The notes under the pieces: generated by a model
What the model saw: the letters and a program-made list of their open reading frames with translations, nothing else
Database searches by the model: none
What the model was told of the DNA's origin: nothing
Shown: positions 62,131 to 64,000 of the stretch, piece after piece
How the letters are laid out: each line of letters starts with the position of its first letter
How positions within the stretch are numbered: position 1 is the stretch's first letter
Position numbers and translations under genes: made by a program
Origin: Flavobacterium sp. 83
GTDB lineage: Bacteria > Bacteroidota > Bacteroidia > Flavobacteriales > Flavobacteriaceae
Reading direction: 5' to 3'
Assembly (NCBI RefSeq): GCF_000744835.1
Contig: NZ_JQMS01000001.1
Span: forward strand, 2,542,001 to 2,606,000
DNA: 64,000 nucleotides

Positions 62131-62916
62131 TTATAGTTCTATACTCGTGTACAATGCCGTTTTATCTTGTAACATCCTGTGATGACCAATTTTTATTTTT
62201 TGAACTCCTTTGGATAAACTATTGAAACAGTTGTCTAATTTAGGAATCATACCGGAATGTATCGCTTTTTCGGATTTCAATTTGGAATATAATTCTTGAT
62301 TGATGTTTTCAATTACTGAAGAATCGTCTTCGGCATCATATAAAACGCCAGGTTTCTCGAAGCAATAATTCAAAGTTACATCAAAAACTTCCGATAAAGC
62401 AATTGCTAATTCGCTTGCGATAGTATCAGCATTTGTATTTAATAATTGCCCTTTTCCATCGTGTGTGATTGCACAAAATACAGGAACTATACCAGTTGAA
62501 AGTAATGTTTCCAATAATTGTGTATTTACTTTTTTGACATCGCCCACAAAACCATAATTAATGGTTGGGTGGTTTCTTTTATCTGATTGAATTAAGTTTC
62601 CATCAGCGCCAGAAAAGCCCATTGCATTAGTTGAATTTGCTTGTAATTGAGCAACAATATTTTTATTAATTTGACCTGCATAAATCATTACGACTACATC
62701 TAGCATAGCGGCATCAGTAATGCGTCTTCCATCAATCATTTGTGGAACTAAACCAATACTTTCGGCCATTTTAGTAGCTGATTTTCCTCCGCCATGAACG
62801 AGTACTTTATATCCTTCAATTTTAGAAAAATCAGATAAAAATTGTTTTAACTCCATTGGATTATCAATGATGTTTCCTCCGATTTTTATTAGGGTTAACG
62901 GTTTTTTATTTTCCAT
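62131..62916 (-). CDS. argB: N-acetylglutamate kinase
   Basis: 261-aa amino acid kinase that phosphorylates N-acyl-glutamate. The glycine-rich LIKIGGNII and VLVHGGGKSATKMAESIGL begin it, then the substrate block DGRRITDAAMLDVVVMIYAG and NALAI-type NADTIASELAIALSE. It overlaps argF' by 11 bases, indicating coupling. Bacteroidetes variants may accept N-succinylglutamate. Confidence 0.94.
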   Translation of the reverse strand: MENKKPLTLIKIGGNIIDNPMELKQFLSDFSKIEGYKVLVHGGGKSATKMAESIGLVPQMIDGRRITDAAMLDVVVMIYAGQINKNIVAQLQANSTNAMGFSGADGNLIQSDKRNHPTINYGFVGDVKKVNTQLLETLLSTGIVPVFCAITHDGKGQLLNTNADTIASELAIALSEVFDVTLNYCFEKPGVLYDAEDDSSVIENINQELYSKLKSEKAIHSGMIPKLDNCFNSLSKGVQKIKIGHHRMLQDKTALYTSIEL

Positions 62917-63853
62917 TTTCCAATATTTTTTGCAATACTAATTGTGCGGCATAGGTTCTATTGTTGGCTTGTTCGATAACAATTGAATTTTCGCTGTCGA
63001 TTACTTCATCAGTAACAATTACATTACGTCTTACAGGCAAACAGTGCATGAATTTAGCATTATTTGTCAGCTTCATTTTATCGGCAGTTACGGTCCAATT
63101 TGGGTCGGAATTAGTAATTTGACCATATTCCTTGTAATTGCTCCAGTTTTTGGCATAGATAAAATCGGCATTTTCAAAAGCTTTATCTTGATCATATTCA
63201 ATCTTGGAATCTTTCGTTATTTCAGGATTCAATTCGTACCCTTCAGGATGTGTAATGACAAAATCAGCATCTTGCAATTGCATCATTTGTACAAAAGAAT
63301 TAGCAACAGCCTGAGGTAAAGCTCTAGGATGTGGTGCCCAAGTTAAAACTACTTTTGGTCTGTGTTTAGTTTTGTGTTCTGCCATAGTGATGGCATCGGC
63401 AAGTGATTGTAATGGATGTCCTGTAGCACTTTCCATATTGACAATAGGCACAGTGGCATATTTTAAGAAACCCATAAGAACGGTTTCGGCATTGTCTTTT
63501 TCTTTATCTATTAATCCGGCAAAAGCTCTAATGGCAATAATATCACAATATTGAGAAACTACTTCAGCAGCTTCTTTAATATGCTCAGAAGCCCCTTGAT
63601 TCATGATAGCTCCATCTTCAAATTCAAGTGTCCATCCTTCGCTGGTAAAATTCATTACCATGACATTCATTCCTAAATTCAAAGCTGCTTTTTGTGTACT
63701 CAAACGCGTTCTTAAACTGGAATTAAAAAACAACATTCCTAAGGTTTTATTTTTTCCTAGTTTTTTGTTTTTAAGTGGTTTTTTCTTGATTTTTAATGCT
63801 TGTTTCACCCATATATCGAGTAAATCTATGTTTTGTATGGAGATGTAGTTCAT
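62906..63853 (-). CDS. argF': N-acyl-ornithine transcarbamylase
   Basis: 315-aa carbamoyltransferase of the AOTCase/SOTCase family rather than true OTCase. Carbamoyl-phosphate site FFNSSLRTRLSTQKAALN, HPLQSLADAITMAEH, WAPHPRALPQAVANSFVQM, and FMHCLPVRRNVIVTDEVID. At the position that sets acetyl versus succinyl specificity (Glu in Xanthomonas AOTCase, Pro in Bacteroides SOTCase, as I recall) this protein has Ser89 in MNQGASEHIKE. It replaces argF in arginine synthesis. Confidence 0.93.
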   Translation of the reverse strand: MNYISIQNIDLLDIWVKQALKIKKKPLKNKKLGKNKTLGMLFFNSSLRTRLSTQKAALNLGMNVMVMNFTSEGWTLEFEDGAIMNQGASEHIKEAAEVVSQYCDIIAIRAFAGLIDKEKDNAETVLMGFLKYATVPIVNMESATGHPLQSLADAITMAEHKTKHRPKVVLTWAPHPRALPQAVANSFVQMMQLQDADFVITHPEGYELNPEITKDSKIEYDQDKAFENADFIYAKNWSNYKEYGQITNSDPNWTVTADKMKLTNNAKFMHCLPVRRNVIVTDEVIDSENSIVIEQANNRTYAAQLVLQKILENGK

Positions 63854-63855
63854 TG

Positions 63856-63884
63856 TAATTATGAATTATGAATTATGAATTATC
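63856..63884. repeat. TGAATTA heptamer tandem repeat upstream of argF'
   Basis: About three to four TGAATTA/AATTATG units just upstream of the argF' start, similar in length and composition to the heptamer in yggS. Confidence 0.7.
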
Positions 63885-63926
63885 AATTGTCAAAAAATCT
63901 AACAATCTAAAAATCCAATATTCGAA

Positions 63927-64000
63927 TTAAGTTATTTTCGTAAAAGGTATTTCGTTTTTTAAAGCTTTCAAAATAAAGTTGTCTTCTAATCCATTGACAA
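63927..64000 (-). CDS. 3' end of a gene upstream in the arg operon (partial)
   Basis: The last 23 codons, VNGLEDNFILKALKNEIPFT then KIT and stop, enter from the right edge on the same strand as argF'. The gap to argF' is 73 bases. Too short to identify; argD or another arginine/proline gene is likely from operon order in relatives. Confidence 0.4.
   Translation of the reverse strand, partial: VNGLEDNFILKALKNEIPFTKIT

Noticed and set aside
1..64000. tRNA and rRNA genes
   Set aside because: No cloverleaf with the conserved TpsiC and D-arm sequences and no rRNA segments were recognised on either strand by eye.

Overview
The window is chromosomal DNA from a Flavobacteriaceae bacterium, most likely Flavobacterium or a close relative. 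The evidence is low GC, promoters of the Bacteroidetes type (TTG, then 16-23 bases, then TAnnTTTG), a type IX secretion tail on a secreted nuclease, a bacilliredoxin, and an arginine operon built on the Bacteroidetes N-acyl-ornithine transcarbamylase. Housekeeping genes flank a large accessory region.

Layout. 1-12540 is core: yggS, a hydroxyacyl-CoA dehydrogenase and a Gfo/Idh oxidoreductase, pcm, a self-regulated HTH-Fic gene, smpB, VF530, a GNAT, an aldose epimerase, a secreted M1 peptidase, and the aguAB pair that converts agmatine to putrescine. 12652-12733 looks like the 3' end of a group II intron. 12745-18885 is a very large SF1 helicase with a C-terminal Vsr-like nuclease; it is split by an IS982-family element (17233-18230). 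An identical second IS copy lies at 52086-53083.

18957-49201 looks like a ~30 kb integrative element. A 13-bp direct repeat (TAACTTGTATATA) and a double GTACAACA box occur near both ends, and the right end carries a tyrosine recombinase, an unknown 302-aa gene, an HTH gene, a 30-aa Cys-rich microprotein and a primase/VapE replication protein. Cargo from left to right: an SNase-like nuclease; a phage-like cassette (267-aa conserved protein, DUF5675, a one-TM coiled-coil protein, a holin-like protein); DUF6943; a 1.3-kb non-coding block of tandem long hairpins whose mismatches are almost all G.U on the + strand; a GHKL ATPase-PD-(D/E)XK fusion in operon with an SRAP protein; umuDC; two secreted nucleases; and one long minus-strand defence cluster. 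That cluster, in transcription order, is TPR-HEXXH metallopeptidase, UvrD-like helicase, RecB-like nuclease, type III Mod, type III Res, ZorA-like, ZorB-like, HNH nuclease and a 77-aa protein.

49202-64000 is core again: a Flavo-1-like RNA, DUF808, OsmC, a HAD phosphatase, the second IS982, ClpB, YtxJ, a membrane-protein pair and the arginine operon (argF', argB, argE, argH), with the 3' end of another gene at the right edge.

The most promising novelties are (1) the strand-specific hairpin array, which behaves like a large structured RNA beside a lysis-like cassette; (2) the TPR-HEXXH peptidase/UvrD/RecB-like nuclease unit joined to type III R-M and a Zorya type II-like core; and (3) the GHKL-nuclease plus SRAP operon. 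All functional statements are read from sequence and memory of protein families; no database search was run.
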